A DNA stretch of 64,000 nucleotides, from positions 399,792 to 463,791 of the forward strand of contig JAHDXO010000001.1 of NCBI GenBank assembly GCA_023382975.1. Direction: 5' to 3'. The position numbers and the translations under genes are program-made. Below the pieces are notes generated by a model. That model was not told the DNA's origin, ran no database searches, and saw nothing but the letters and a program-made list of their open reading frames with translations. Shown here piece after piece: positions 56,470-64,000 of this stretch (position 1 is the stretch's first letter; every line of letters begins with the position of its first letter). Source of the stretch: Pirellulaceae bacterium. Lineage in GTDB: Bacteria; Planctomycetota; Planctomycetia; Pirellulales; Pirellulaceae.

Positions 56470-59400
56470 TCAGACGGGGACGTAGCGGCCGTCGTCTAGT
56501 TGGCGGGCTTTGCCCAGCGAGGCTAGCGTTTCGAGCAACTCGGCGATGCGGTCCTTGTTGGCGCCGGTGAAGCGTTTGGCCAACTCGGTTTCGGCGGCCG
56601 GGGCGGCTCGTTCGGCCAAGGCGGTTTGCACCGCGGCGGCTTGGGCCGACAGCGATTTGGGCCAGGGCAGCTTGGCCGCTTCGGCGCTCTTCGCCTTCGC
56701 CGGCGTTTCGGACAATTCGGCCGCGATCCCTTGTTGCGTCCGGCCGTCGGGGTTCTGAAACTCGGGCCGCAGCCAGCGGATGATGCCCCGCCGCTCTTCG
56801 TCCGCGCGTTGGTGGTTCAACGCCACCAGCCGCTCGAGGATCTGCTCGTCCGTCAAATCGACCGGCCAGCCGTAGGCGTCCGCCACGGCCGCGTCCAATT
56901 CGTCGTGGATCTGCCGCAGCATCGACACCAAGCCCTGCTGGTGGATCGTCTGCTCCTTGGCCGTCAGCGGCTCGCCCGCCCGCAGTCTTTCCAGCACGTT
57001 GTACATCCCGGTCATCGTCAGCCCCGGATGCAACCCCTGCTGCCGCTTGCGGTGCGCGTCCAACTGCTCGCCCAGTTCCCGGATGCGCGATTTCTGGGAT
57101 TCGGTGGGGAGGGGGAAGGGAAACGTGCTGAAGACGCGCGAATTGTTGTATCGCGGTCGGTCTTCGAGTTGTGTGCCCGTGGATGCCGCCCAGGTCAGGT
57201 GAATCCGACTACTCAGGACGCCCAAGTGAAAGGCATCGTCGAGCATGATCGCAATGACTTCTGTTTCCGGAATGACACCGTTTGGAATGAATACGAAGTT
57301 CCGATGTTTCGCCGTTCGCGCGGTCCCTATCCATCGCGACACACTCGCCCAACTAGCCCGTAGATTGGCTCTAGGCTCTCCAAAAACCCACCACCGCTCC
57401 CGGTAGGCGGATCGGTTGTTCTGATCGCGTTCTGGCTTCACTCGGTCAAGTATTCGCTGGTAGATTTGGGGGAATCTTTCGCGAACGTCTTGTTCTGAGT
57501 ATCCGAGGAGGTCAAGCACGTACAAGTTACGGGCTGTACCAGTCAGGTCGCGTCCACCGACAAAAGGATGAATGCAAGCCGTGACGTCCTTGTCTTGGCC
57601 GTAGCCTAATTCTTGCGCCTCGTTGATGTCGAGCAGAAAGCCTTGGCCGTACAATCCGACGCCATTCCCCGAGAGTCCCTCGTTTCCGGCCAAACTGACA
57701 ACGGAAGATGTGCTTCCTGCGATTCGCATGTCGCTCCGGATTTCTCCAGACTCGTGCGTGATTAGGACGTCTGCTTCACCACTGGAGAGAGAACTCTCCT
57801 TTACGACTGTACCAAGGGTGCCCGGACGCTGGCCCTTCGCCACGACGGTCATCGCAATCCGTACAGCCGCGCTTCCATCTGAGTCGACCCAAGGATGATC
57901 GGGAATTGCAAAGGACAAATACAATCCTCCGTGAGCAACGTGGTGTTCTAGGACTTTTCGGTTGAAGGTTTGAGCAATGCTGTTGGTGGTGATGAAGCCA
58001 AACTGAATGGCGCGCCCGTCCTGTACCAACCGTGCAGCCTGATCCCACCAGAACATCACGTAGTCCGCGGAAGCGGGTACTTCGGAGCAAGTTTGACGTA
58101 GCGCATCCACGTAGCCGCTGCCAAGGTACGTCCTCATCCGCTTATCGCCGACGAACGGCGGGTTTCCCACGATGAATTCCGCCTCGGGCCATTCGGCCTT
58201 TTTCGGGTTCAGGTAGCGGAACGAGAGGACTCGGGCGGTTTCGTCCGGAACTTCTTCGCCGGTCACCGGATGCGGCTTGGTGGTGCGGCCGTTCCAGCGG
58301 GTGACGGGCTTGCCGTGTTCATCCAGTTCGGGTTGCTTGCTGCTCCAGTCGAGCACGGCGTCGCGGCACTGGATGTTCTTGAAGTTCTTAATCACGGGCT
58401 CGGGTGGATTCACCCGGCCGTGCGTGCGGAAGTGCCATTGCAGATAGCCGATCCACAGCACCAGTTCGGCGATGGCCGCGGCGCGCGGATTGATCTCGAT
58501 GCCCAGCAACTGGTGCGGATCGACGGTGTGGCCGCCTTCCAAGCGGGCCTGCCGCTGGGCGATGCTCTCCCAGGTAGCGAACACTTCGCCTTCGAGCCGC
58601 TTGAGGTGTTCGAGCGTGACGTACAGGAAATTGCCCGAACCGCAGGCCGGGTCCAGCACGCGGACGTCGCACAGCCGGTCGTGAAAGGCTTCGAGTTCGG
58701 CCACCGCCGCCTTGCGGTCGCCTTCGCGGGCGTGCGTGACGGCCGCCGCGCGGACCGCGTCCCACTCGTCCCGCAACGGCTGGATCACGGCCGGGATCAC
58801 CAGCCGCTCGACGTACGCCCGCGGCGTGTAGTGCGCACCGAGCTTGTGGCGTTCGACCGGATCGAGCGCCCGTTCGAGCAAGGTGCCGAAGATCGCCGGC
58901 TCGACATCCTGCCAGTCGGCGCCGGCGGCTTCGATCAGCAGATCCAGTTGGTCGCGGGTCAGGGCCAGCGCCGAGGGGTCGGCGAACAGGCCGCCGTTGA
59001 AGTGCAGCAGGCTGGTCCGCAACTGGACCGAGAATCCGCCGCGGTTCATCGTCCGCCACAGCTCCTCGGCCAGCGGTGCGAAGTGTTTCAGGTCGTGGAT
59101 GCTGCGGAGCAGATCGCGGAACGAGTCGCGCGGCAGCAGCTCGACGTCCTCGGCAAACATGGTGAACAGACATCGCATCAGGAACTGGGCCACGTCGTCG
59201 GCATGGTGGCCGGCGGCTTCGAGCGACTTGGCGAGTTCGGCCAGCTTGGCGGCGATCTCGCGCGTCACGCGGGCCGAGCGGCGGGCGGGGTCCAGGCTCA
59301 GCGGGTCGGTCCAGACCAGCCGCAGTCGCTCGCGCAGCGCGGCGTCGGTCAGTTGATCGAGTTTGATGCGGTGCGATTTCGCGTCCGGAAACGGCACGTA

Positions 59401-59907
59401 CGTTCCGCCGGTCTGCGAGAACTCGGCGTACAACTCGATCGAATGGCCGACGTCCACGACGATCACGAACGGCGGCCGGCCTTCGTCGGGCGGCAGGGCG
59501 CGCGTGTACTGCTCGGCCTGGCCGCGGGCGCGGAACATGGCGTCGTCCCAGGCGGCCGTGCCGCGAGTCCCGTGGCCCCGCTTGCGTTTGGCCCGCCGCT
59601 GCTGCTGCTTGGCCGACAGGGCCGGCGCGGTTTCCTGTTGCTCGACGCCCTGCTTGGATTCCAGCACGAAGCAGCCGCGTTTGTACAGATCGATGCGGCC
59701 GGTGGAATAGGTGCCGTCCAGGTTGTCGAATTGCACGCCGCGTTCGAAGACGTAGGCGTTCTGGCTGTCGTCCTCGACCGTCGGCTCGGGGCGCGGGACG
59801 TCCAGCACCTCGCACAATTCGGCCAGGAACAACTGGTAGTTGGCCCGTTCCGCGCCCCCGGACTGCGCCCAACGCTCGATGAATTCCGCAATCAACCGCT
59901 CGTCCAT
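56470..59907 (-). CDS. Fused restriction endonuclease-methyltransferase, MmeI/type IIL-like
   Basis: A 1145-aa single-chain enzyme. The ATG at 59907 is chosen because the upstream frame to 60420 overlaps the divergent gene. Order: PD-(D/E)xK-type nuclease (D73 in GRIDLY, E83-x-K85 in VLESKQ); helical connector (FLMRCLFTMFAEDVELLPRD); Gamma-type N6-adenine methyltransferase (HYTPRAYVERLVIPAVIQPL; motif I DPACGSGNF 419-427; catalytic NPPF 582-585); a target-recognition region (~610-930); and a C-terminal helical domain with linker. In type IIL enzymes methylation of one strand protects the host, and the same recognition domain guides cutting. The recognition region has distinctly lower GC (43-58% in 60-base samples against about 70% in the core). 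Confidence 0.88.
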   Translation of the reverse strand: MDERLIAEFIERWAQSGGAERANYQLFLAELCEVLDVPRPEPTVEDDSQNAYVFERGVQFDNLDGTYSTGRIDLYKRGCFVLESKQGVEQQETAPALSAKQQQRRAKRKRGHGTRGTAAWDDAMFRARGQAEQYTRALPPDEGRPPFVIVVDVGHSIELYAEFSQTGGTYVPFPDAKSHRIKLDQLTDAALRERLRLVWTDPLSLDPARRSARVTREIAAKLAELAKSLEAAGHHADDVAQFLMRCLFTMFAEDVELLPRDSFRDLLRSIHDLKHFAPLAEELWRTMNRGGFSVQLRTSLLHFNGGLFADPSALALTRDQLDLLIEAAGADWQDVEPAIFGTLLERALDPVERHKLGAHYTPRAYVERLVIPAVIQPLRDEWDAVRAAAVTHAREGDRKAAVAELEAFHDRLCDVRVLDPACGSGNFLYVTLEHLKRLEGEVFATWESIAQRQARLEGGHTVDPHQLLGIEINPRAAAIAELVLWIGYLQWHFRTHGRVNPPEPVIKNFKNIQCRDAVLDWSSKQPELDEHGKPVTRWNGRTTKPHPVTGEEVPDETARVLSFRYLNPKKAEWPEAEFIVGNPPFVGDKRMRTYLGSGYVDALRQTCSEVPASADYVMFWWDQAARLVQDGRAIQFGFITTNSIAQTFNRKVLEHHVAHGGLYLSFAIPDHPWVDSDGSAAVRIAMTVVAKGQRPGTLGTVVKESSLSSGEADVLITHESGEIRSDMRIAGSTSSVVSLAGNEGLSGNGVGLYGQGFLLDINEAQELGYGQDKDVTACIHPFVGGRDLTGTARNLYVLDLLGYSEQDVRERFPQIYQRILDRVKPERDQNNRSAYRERWWVFGEPRANLRASWASVSRWIGTARTAKHRNFVFIPNGVIPETEVIAIMLDDAFHLGVLSSRIHLTWAASTGTQLEDRPRYNNSRVFSTFPFPLPTESQKSRIRELGEQLDAHRKRQQGLHPGLTMTGMYNVLERLRAGEPLTAKEQTIHQQGLVSMLRQIHDELDAAVADAYGWPVDLTDEQILERLVALNHQRADEERRGIIRWLRPEFQNPDGRTQQGIAAELSETPAKAKSAEAAKLPWPKSLSAQAAAVQTALAERAAPAAETELAKRFTGANKDRIAELLETLASLGKARQLDDGRYVPV

Positions 59908-60344
59908 GCCGCCCGTCCCAACCTGAATGCAAACCGCCGGGGAAAACACCAAGTTGGGCAGTATAACAACCAATCCCAACGGCTGCACGAACCCCTGGCC
60001 TGACCTACCGAGGAGCGGGTTCGGCGGGGGCGGGGAGCCTTGGGATTCGTCGGTTAGTGCAGAATCATGCGTTTCACCGAGCGAGCTCAGCGCAGCGTCG
60101 CCAAAGGCTCGGCACGCGGTGCGGTAATGCCCAGGCTTGTCTGGGATTTCATGCACAAGACCAGCAGGCCGAGTAAGCACTCGGGCCATCTCGCCCGATA
60201 AATCATTTCGGCCTATACTATCCGTGGCCACGATCTTGCAGAGCTTGTTCCCTTCTTGGACGAGGTAATCGCTGAACTTCGTGGCCGCGCGTACAAGATC
60301 TACAGAGCGGGGTCGGGTCGGAGTCGTGTAGCGAGGTTCCGCCG
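59908..60344. other. Divergent intergenic region between the restriction enzyme and the TIR-TPR gene
   Basis: About 440 bases that should contain both promoters. An open minus-strand frame crosses it, but it lacks a supported start and runs into the TIR gene. A GC-rich run near 60015-60045 resembles degenerate repeat sequence. The ribosome site GAGG for the TIR gene is at its right end. Confidence 0.45.
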
Positions 60345-63300
60345 ATGGGGAGAAGGTCAGCAACTCGAGAGTATCGTCCGAGGCAGACAGCGGGCGAAAG
60401 TGGGAGCTATGCCCGTTCATACGACTTTCACGTTGCGCTCTCGGTAGCAGATGAGGATCGGCCGCATGCCGAGGCTCTCGCCCAGCGTCTCAAGTCGCAG
60501 GGATATCGCGTTTTCTACGATCGCGACCATCAAGCCCACCTTTGGGGCAAGTCCCAGGATGAATTCGAAAGCATCTACGGGCCTCGATCTCAATACATGA
60601 TTCCGCTTATCTCCGCACACTACACGAAGAACGATTGGACCAGATTTGAATTCGAAAGTGCGAGACGCGAGGAAGAGCAAAGCGGTCGCGAATTCATTCT
60701 GCCGGTTCGTATCGACGACAGCCGAATGCTCGGACTCCTCGATGATCGCATCTACTTGTCGCTAACCGATCAGAGCATTGACGAGATCGCAAACGCCTTC
60801 AGCGAGAAAATGGCCATGTCCGCAAACAGACGAGGCGAGCGGAGCGCAAAGAGAAACGAGCCGACGGCGGCAACGATCCTCGATCGAGCCACACGACAAG
60901 CGCTGGGGCTGATTGCAACAGCGGAGATGCCGCTGACCATCGATCACTACAAGAGGCTCTTTGCCGAGATCGACTGGACCGTCAAGTCTCGGACGCTCTT
61001 GCAGAAACGGCTTGTAACGATGCGCGGCCGGTTGCTCTATGCCGACAAGGACGCGGCCGCTACGATTCTGTCGGACGACGAAGAGCATAATGAGCTTGAG
61101 GCGGTCTGGATCGCCACGCTCGAGCCGCTTCGGTACTACAAGGACATGGCCCCTTGCTTGGCAATCCACTATATCAAAGCCGGGCGATTCGAGGATGCCG
61201 CCGCGCTGCTCACCGAAGTTGCTTCCGCCGTTGACCTTGGCCCGTGGAACAGTCTCTACTTCGCTGCCCTCACGCAATTGGCCGACCGCCGTCTGGAAAA
61301 AGAACTCGATCCAAAGACCCGATTGAGCGTACAAAACGCCCTCGGACTCACTCTTTCGCGAGCACGCCGCTACGATGATGCCCTGATGTGGCTGGGAAAG
61401 TCGCGTGCCAACGCCAAACGCCTCGGCGACGATTGCTGGCTGGGCCAAGCCTACATCAATACGGGCTTCGTCTGCTTCCAGTCCGGGGATCGCCAAGCGG
61501 CATTTCGGTGGTACGAGAAGGCTCGCCATCACGGCTATCAGACGGACGACCTTGTGCTTGCGGGACGTGCTCTGGGCAATCTAGCAGAGATGACCCGCGA
61601 AATCTGCCCGACAACGGCCAAAGAACTTCTGCGCGAGAGCATCGGTGCGAAGAAGCAAGCCGGAGATCATGAAGGTCTGGTGGCAGCGACAATCCAACTG
61701 GGTAATCTAGAGGCTGCCGCTGGTGAACCCGCACAGGCCATCCAGCACTATGAGAAAGCGTTACGGCTCTGCGCGGAGTTTGACGATCCGTACGCTGAAG
61801 CCATGACGCTGCACAACCTCGGGAACGCTCAGCGTGAATGTGGACGACGCGCCATTGCGATTCCGTGCTACAAACGAGCTTACTCGTTGGCATCGGAGTT
61901 GGAATACGCGGATGTTCAGATCCTGGCATCGTTGGGCCTGGGTGCGGTGTGCTTCGAGCTGGGCAGATTCACTGATGCCGAAACCGCGTTTCAGCAATTT
62001 CTGGCGTTTGCCGAGTCCACCGGTGACGGTGAGCATCGGCTTTGCGCGTTGCACGGACTCGGCGTCATTCAACTGACGCTGGGGCAAGTGTCCAAGGGAC
62101 GGAACACGCTTGGTCGGGCACTGCGTTTGGCCCGCGAAACGGACAGCACGCATTGGGCCGTTCGCTGTATTGTCGACGGAACTCGCGAAGTCGAGGACCG
62201 AAAGCTGAGCCCGCCAGACGTACGACTTATTACTCGGACAGCAAGAGCTGAGCAACGGAAAGGGAACCCCGGACTTGCCGCGGAATTGTGGCGAAGCGTC
62301 GCGCACGCAAGGATGCAATCACAAGCCGAGCAGTCGTTGATCGATGATGCCTTCCAGCACGCGTACGGCTGTCTTGAAGAAGTTCGTGACAAACAGGCCA
62401 ACATGCTTGGGCTACTCCTTGAACTGTCCGAATGGCTCTGGCAGTCGCGTCGTTTCGACGAGTCGTTGGCGCTGTTGAAGCAAGCGGAGAAGACCGCGAG
62501 TTCGTCGGGCTTGGTGCGGGACCGTCTTCAATGTCTCGATCAACGCGGTGTCTGCCTGCAGGAACTCGGGCGATTGGAGGAGGCAATCCCAATTCATCGG
62601 AAGGCGGCTGGTCTTGCGGAAAAGCACCGTGATCTGTTCATGCTGGAGACTTGCCTCAACAACCTCGGTGAAGGCCTGCGAAAACTGGGGCAATTCGAGA
62701 AGGCGCAACAGACACTCAGTTCCGCCGAATCCGTCGCCGTGCGTCGGGGCGACCACGAGAGCGCCATTTCGATCGCTCACAACCGCGCACTGGCGCTCCA
62801 GCAACAGGGAGACGAAGTGGCAGCCGCGAAACTGTTTATCGAGTGCAGAGACCGTTCCAGCCGTCGGGGATTCTGGGGCGAGTATGTCCGTGCTTGGGAA
62901 GCTCTGGCCAATCTGGCCTGTTATCAGACTCGCAGGACGTTGGCCAAGACGCGGTACAAACGCGCATTGCGCGAAGCCAGAAAACACAAACTGCATGACA
63001 TGTTGCCGCGGATTGCCCTGAATTACGCCCGCTTCCTGGAGTGGCTCGGCGAGCCCAAGCTTGCGTTGCGCGAATTGGCCAAGCACGAACAGGGTTTCCG
63101 AAACGAGCTTGATGCCCACTTGTACCATTTCACCCTGGGCCAATTGCACCAAAACCTTGGAAACCTCGATGCTGCCGTCAAGCAATTCACGACGGGCAGG
63201 GAACTCGCACAGACGCTCGGCGATGTGGCCAGCGTCGCGGATTGTTCCGCCCATCTTGCAGGGGTGTACGAGGCGCAAGATCAAGTCGGTCTCTCGCTGA

Positions 63301-63881
63301 GCGAGATGCGAAACGCCCTTGGTTACGCGCATGAACCCGAGCAGCAAGCCGAGTTGTTGATTCAACTGCTCCGAATTCAACTGGCCGCGGGCGATGACAA
63401 GGCATCGGAGGGCACATTCGAAAAAGCGAGAAGCCTGGCGGACGAACATGGCCTCCACCACGACTACGTCGATTTACACATGACGCTGGCGGAACACGAG
63501 TGGAAGGGCGATCGGGCATCCAAACTGAACGCGATGAAGGCCTGGGCGGTAGCCATTCTCCGGGCGCTCGAAGTGGATGTATCCGAACCCCGGCCGGACA
63601 CAGGGGATTCGTCTTTCTGCGGAGAAATCGCAGGCCATGTGGCTCGAACACTAACCACGCCCCAACTCGCGGCCATGGAACGACAATTCGATTCGTTGAT
63701 GGCTGAAGTGGAGGACTGGTTAGCGAACGAAGTCGGAAACAGCCAGTGGCTCGTGCGATCGGCCACTTGGCCCTTCAAGATGGCACGGCGGCTGTTGCCG
63801 TACATCGAAAGCCCGCAGCGTCTGGCCGACGAGGTCGACAGACTTCTCGCCGATAAGGAATTCGTCGCGTCGGTTAGATAG
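60345..63881 (+). CDS. TIR - winged-helix-like - TPR protein, candidate anti-phage effector
   Basis: A 1178-aa cytoplasmic protein; the ATG at 60345 is 9 nt after GAGG. Residues 26-157 form a TIR domain: YDFHVALSVADEDRPHAEAL, YRVFYDRDHQAHLWGKSQDE, YMIPLISAHYTKNDWTRFEF and REFILPVRIDDSRM. Glu73 in WGKSQDEF is the expected NAD-hydrolysis residue. Residues ~178-260 resemble the winged helix after NB-ARC ATPases (LIATAEMPLTIDHYKRLFAE; LLQKRLVTMRGRLLY), but no Walker A or B precedes it. About 20 TPR-like repeats fill 265-1100 (for example LHNLGNAQRECGRRAIAIPC). A helical tail ends it. Bacterial TIR proteins deplete NAD when infection is sensed; the TPRs may be the sensor. Confidence 0.85.
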   Translation: MGRRSATREYRPRQTAGESGSYARSYDFHVALSVADEDRPHAEALAQRLKSQGYRVFYDRDHQAHLWGKSQDEFESIYGPRSQYMIPLISAHYTKNDWTRFEFESARREEEQSGREFILPVRIDDSRMLGLLDDRIYLSLTDQSIDEIANAFSEKMAMSANRRGERSAKRNEPTAATILDRATRQALGLIATAEMPLTIDHYKRLFAEIDWTVKSRTLLQKRLVTMRGRLLYADKDAAATILSDDEEHNELEAVWIATLEPLRYYKDMAPCLAIHYIKAGRFEDAAALLTEVASAVDLGPWNSLYFAALTQLADRRLEKELDPKTRLSVQNALGLTLSRARRYDDALMWLGKSRANAKRLGDDCWLGQAYINTGFVCFQSGDRQAAFRWYEKARHHGYQTDDLVLAGRALGNLAEMTREICPTTAKELLRESIGAKKQAGDHEGLVAATIQLGNLEAAAGEPAQAIQHYEKALRLCAEFDDPYAEAMTLHNLGNAQRECGRRAIAIPCYKRAYSLASELEYADVQILASLGLGAVCFELGRFTDAETAFQQFLAFAESTGDGEHRLCALHGLGVIQLTLGQVSKGRNTLGRALRLARETDSTHWAVRCIVDGTREVEDRKLSPPDVRLITRTARAEQRKGNPGLAAELWRSVAHARMQSQAEQSLIDDAFQHAYGCLEEVRDKQANMLGLLLELSEWLWQSRRFDESLALLKQAEKTASSSGLVRDRLQCLDQRGVCLQELGRLEEAIPIHRKAAGLAEKHRDLFMLETCLNNLGEGLRKLGQFEKAQQTLSSAESVAVRRGDHESAISIAHNRALALQQQGDEVAAAKLFIECRDRSSRRGFWGEYVRAWEALANLACYQTRRTLAKTRYKRALREARKHKLHDMLPRIALNYARFLEWLGEPKLALRELAKHEQGFRNELDAHLYHFTLGQLHQNLGNLDAAVKQFTTGRELAQTLGDVASVADCSAHLAGVYEAQDQVGLSLSEMRNALGYAHEPEQQAELLIQLLRIQLAAGDDKASEGTFEKARSLADEHGLHHDYVDLHMTLAEHEWKGDRASKLNAMKAWAVAILRALEVDVSEPRPDTGDSSFCGEIAGHVARTLTTPQLAAMERQFDSLMAEVEDWLANEVGNSQWLVRSATWPFKMARRLLPYIESPQRLADEVDRLLADKEFVASVR

Positions 63882-64000
63882 AGTTGCCGAGGGCCGCTAC
63901 TCCCGCCGCCATCTTGCCTGGACAGCGGTGCGTCGATAAGAACAGTAACTACTCACATTCCGCACCCCTGTTTCGAAGTTTCACGTCGGCAGGCGACGAA
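63882..64000. other. Window end, no gene recognised
   Basis: 118 bases after the TIR-TPR stop; no coding frame or hairpin with a T-run is evident. Confidence 0.4.

Noticed and set aside
59908..60420. N-terminal extension of the restriction enzyme to 60420
   Set aside because: It would overlap the start of the TIR-TPR gene by 76 bases and has no family-like sequence before the MDERLIAEF start at 59907.

Overview
The window looks like a chromosomal segment from a member of the Planctomycetota, most likely Pirellulales-like. No ribosomal RNA is present, so this rests on gene content: a paired DUF1549/DUF1553 'planctomycete cytochrome c' gene and DUF1501 gene, a YTV-type repeat envelope protein, a giant exported protein with a LEPR-XLL-like N-terminal motif, PQQ-type beta-propellers, and a family of short palindromic repeats. 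The DNA is GC-rich throughout. This produces very long antisense reading frames, up to 4.6 kb, which I treat as artefacts. I recognised no tRNA, rRNA or CRISPR array.

Layout. 1-10.2 kb: the 3' end of an M14 carboxypeptidase, a cysteine desulfurase, a PQQ-propeller protein with an embedded methyltransferase, a small membrane protein, a decayed DUF1549-DUF1501 remnant, lysA and a secreted protein of unknown function. 10.2-16.1 kb: infA, a secretin-domain protein, and aceE-aceF (pyruvate dehydrogenase E1 and E2). 16.4-20.8 kb: a minimal tad-type secretion/pilus motor operon (cpaE/tadZ, cpaF/tadA, tadB, tadC). 20.9-29.9 kb: the intact DUF1501 and DUF1553 pair, a DUF2306 membrane protein, a penicillin-acylase-family hydrolase and an EF-hand protein. 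30.2-36.6 kb: one giant exported protein combining thioredoxin-like, cyclophilin, cadherin-like and Ig-like modules. 36.6-46 kb: an Ap4A-phosphorylase-like protein, a ROK kinase, an operon of lplA, fxsA and a spermidine-synthase-like membrane protein, a HEAT-repeat protein, the YTV protein and a zinc-ribbon membrane protein. 46.1-54.3 kb: a class II ribonucleotide reductase behind a probable NrdR box pair and before a clear terminator, a DUF6807 protein, ftsH, and an FHA-GAF-nucleotide cyclase.

54.3-64 kb is an accessory region and the most interesting part. It contains a two-domain REP-associated tyrosine transposase (RAYT-like, HUH motif). This gene is flanked on both sides by inward-facing palindromes that share a CTYGY pentaloop and a conserved tail but have unrelated, mostly self-complementary stems. 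Next come an orphan ribbon-helix-helix protein, a fused restriction-modification enzyme of the MmeI/type IIL kind whose target-recognition segment has clearly lower GC than the rest of the gene, and, divergently transcribed, a TIR-(winged helix)-TPR protein that lacks the NTPase usually found between such domains. I read the last two as a probable anti-phage defence island.

Genes that work together: lplA could ligate lipoate onto the AceF lipoyl domain. The NrdR boxes should control nrdJ. FtsH and the FHA-cyclase are 12 nt apart and probably co-transcribed. The four tad genes touch or nearly touch and form one operon.
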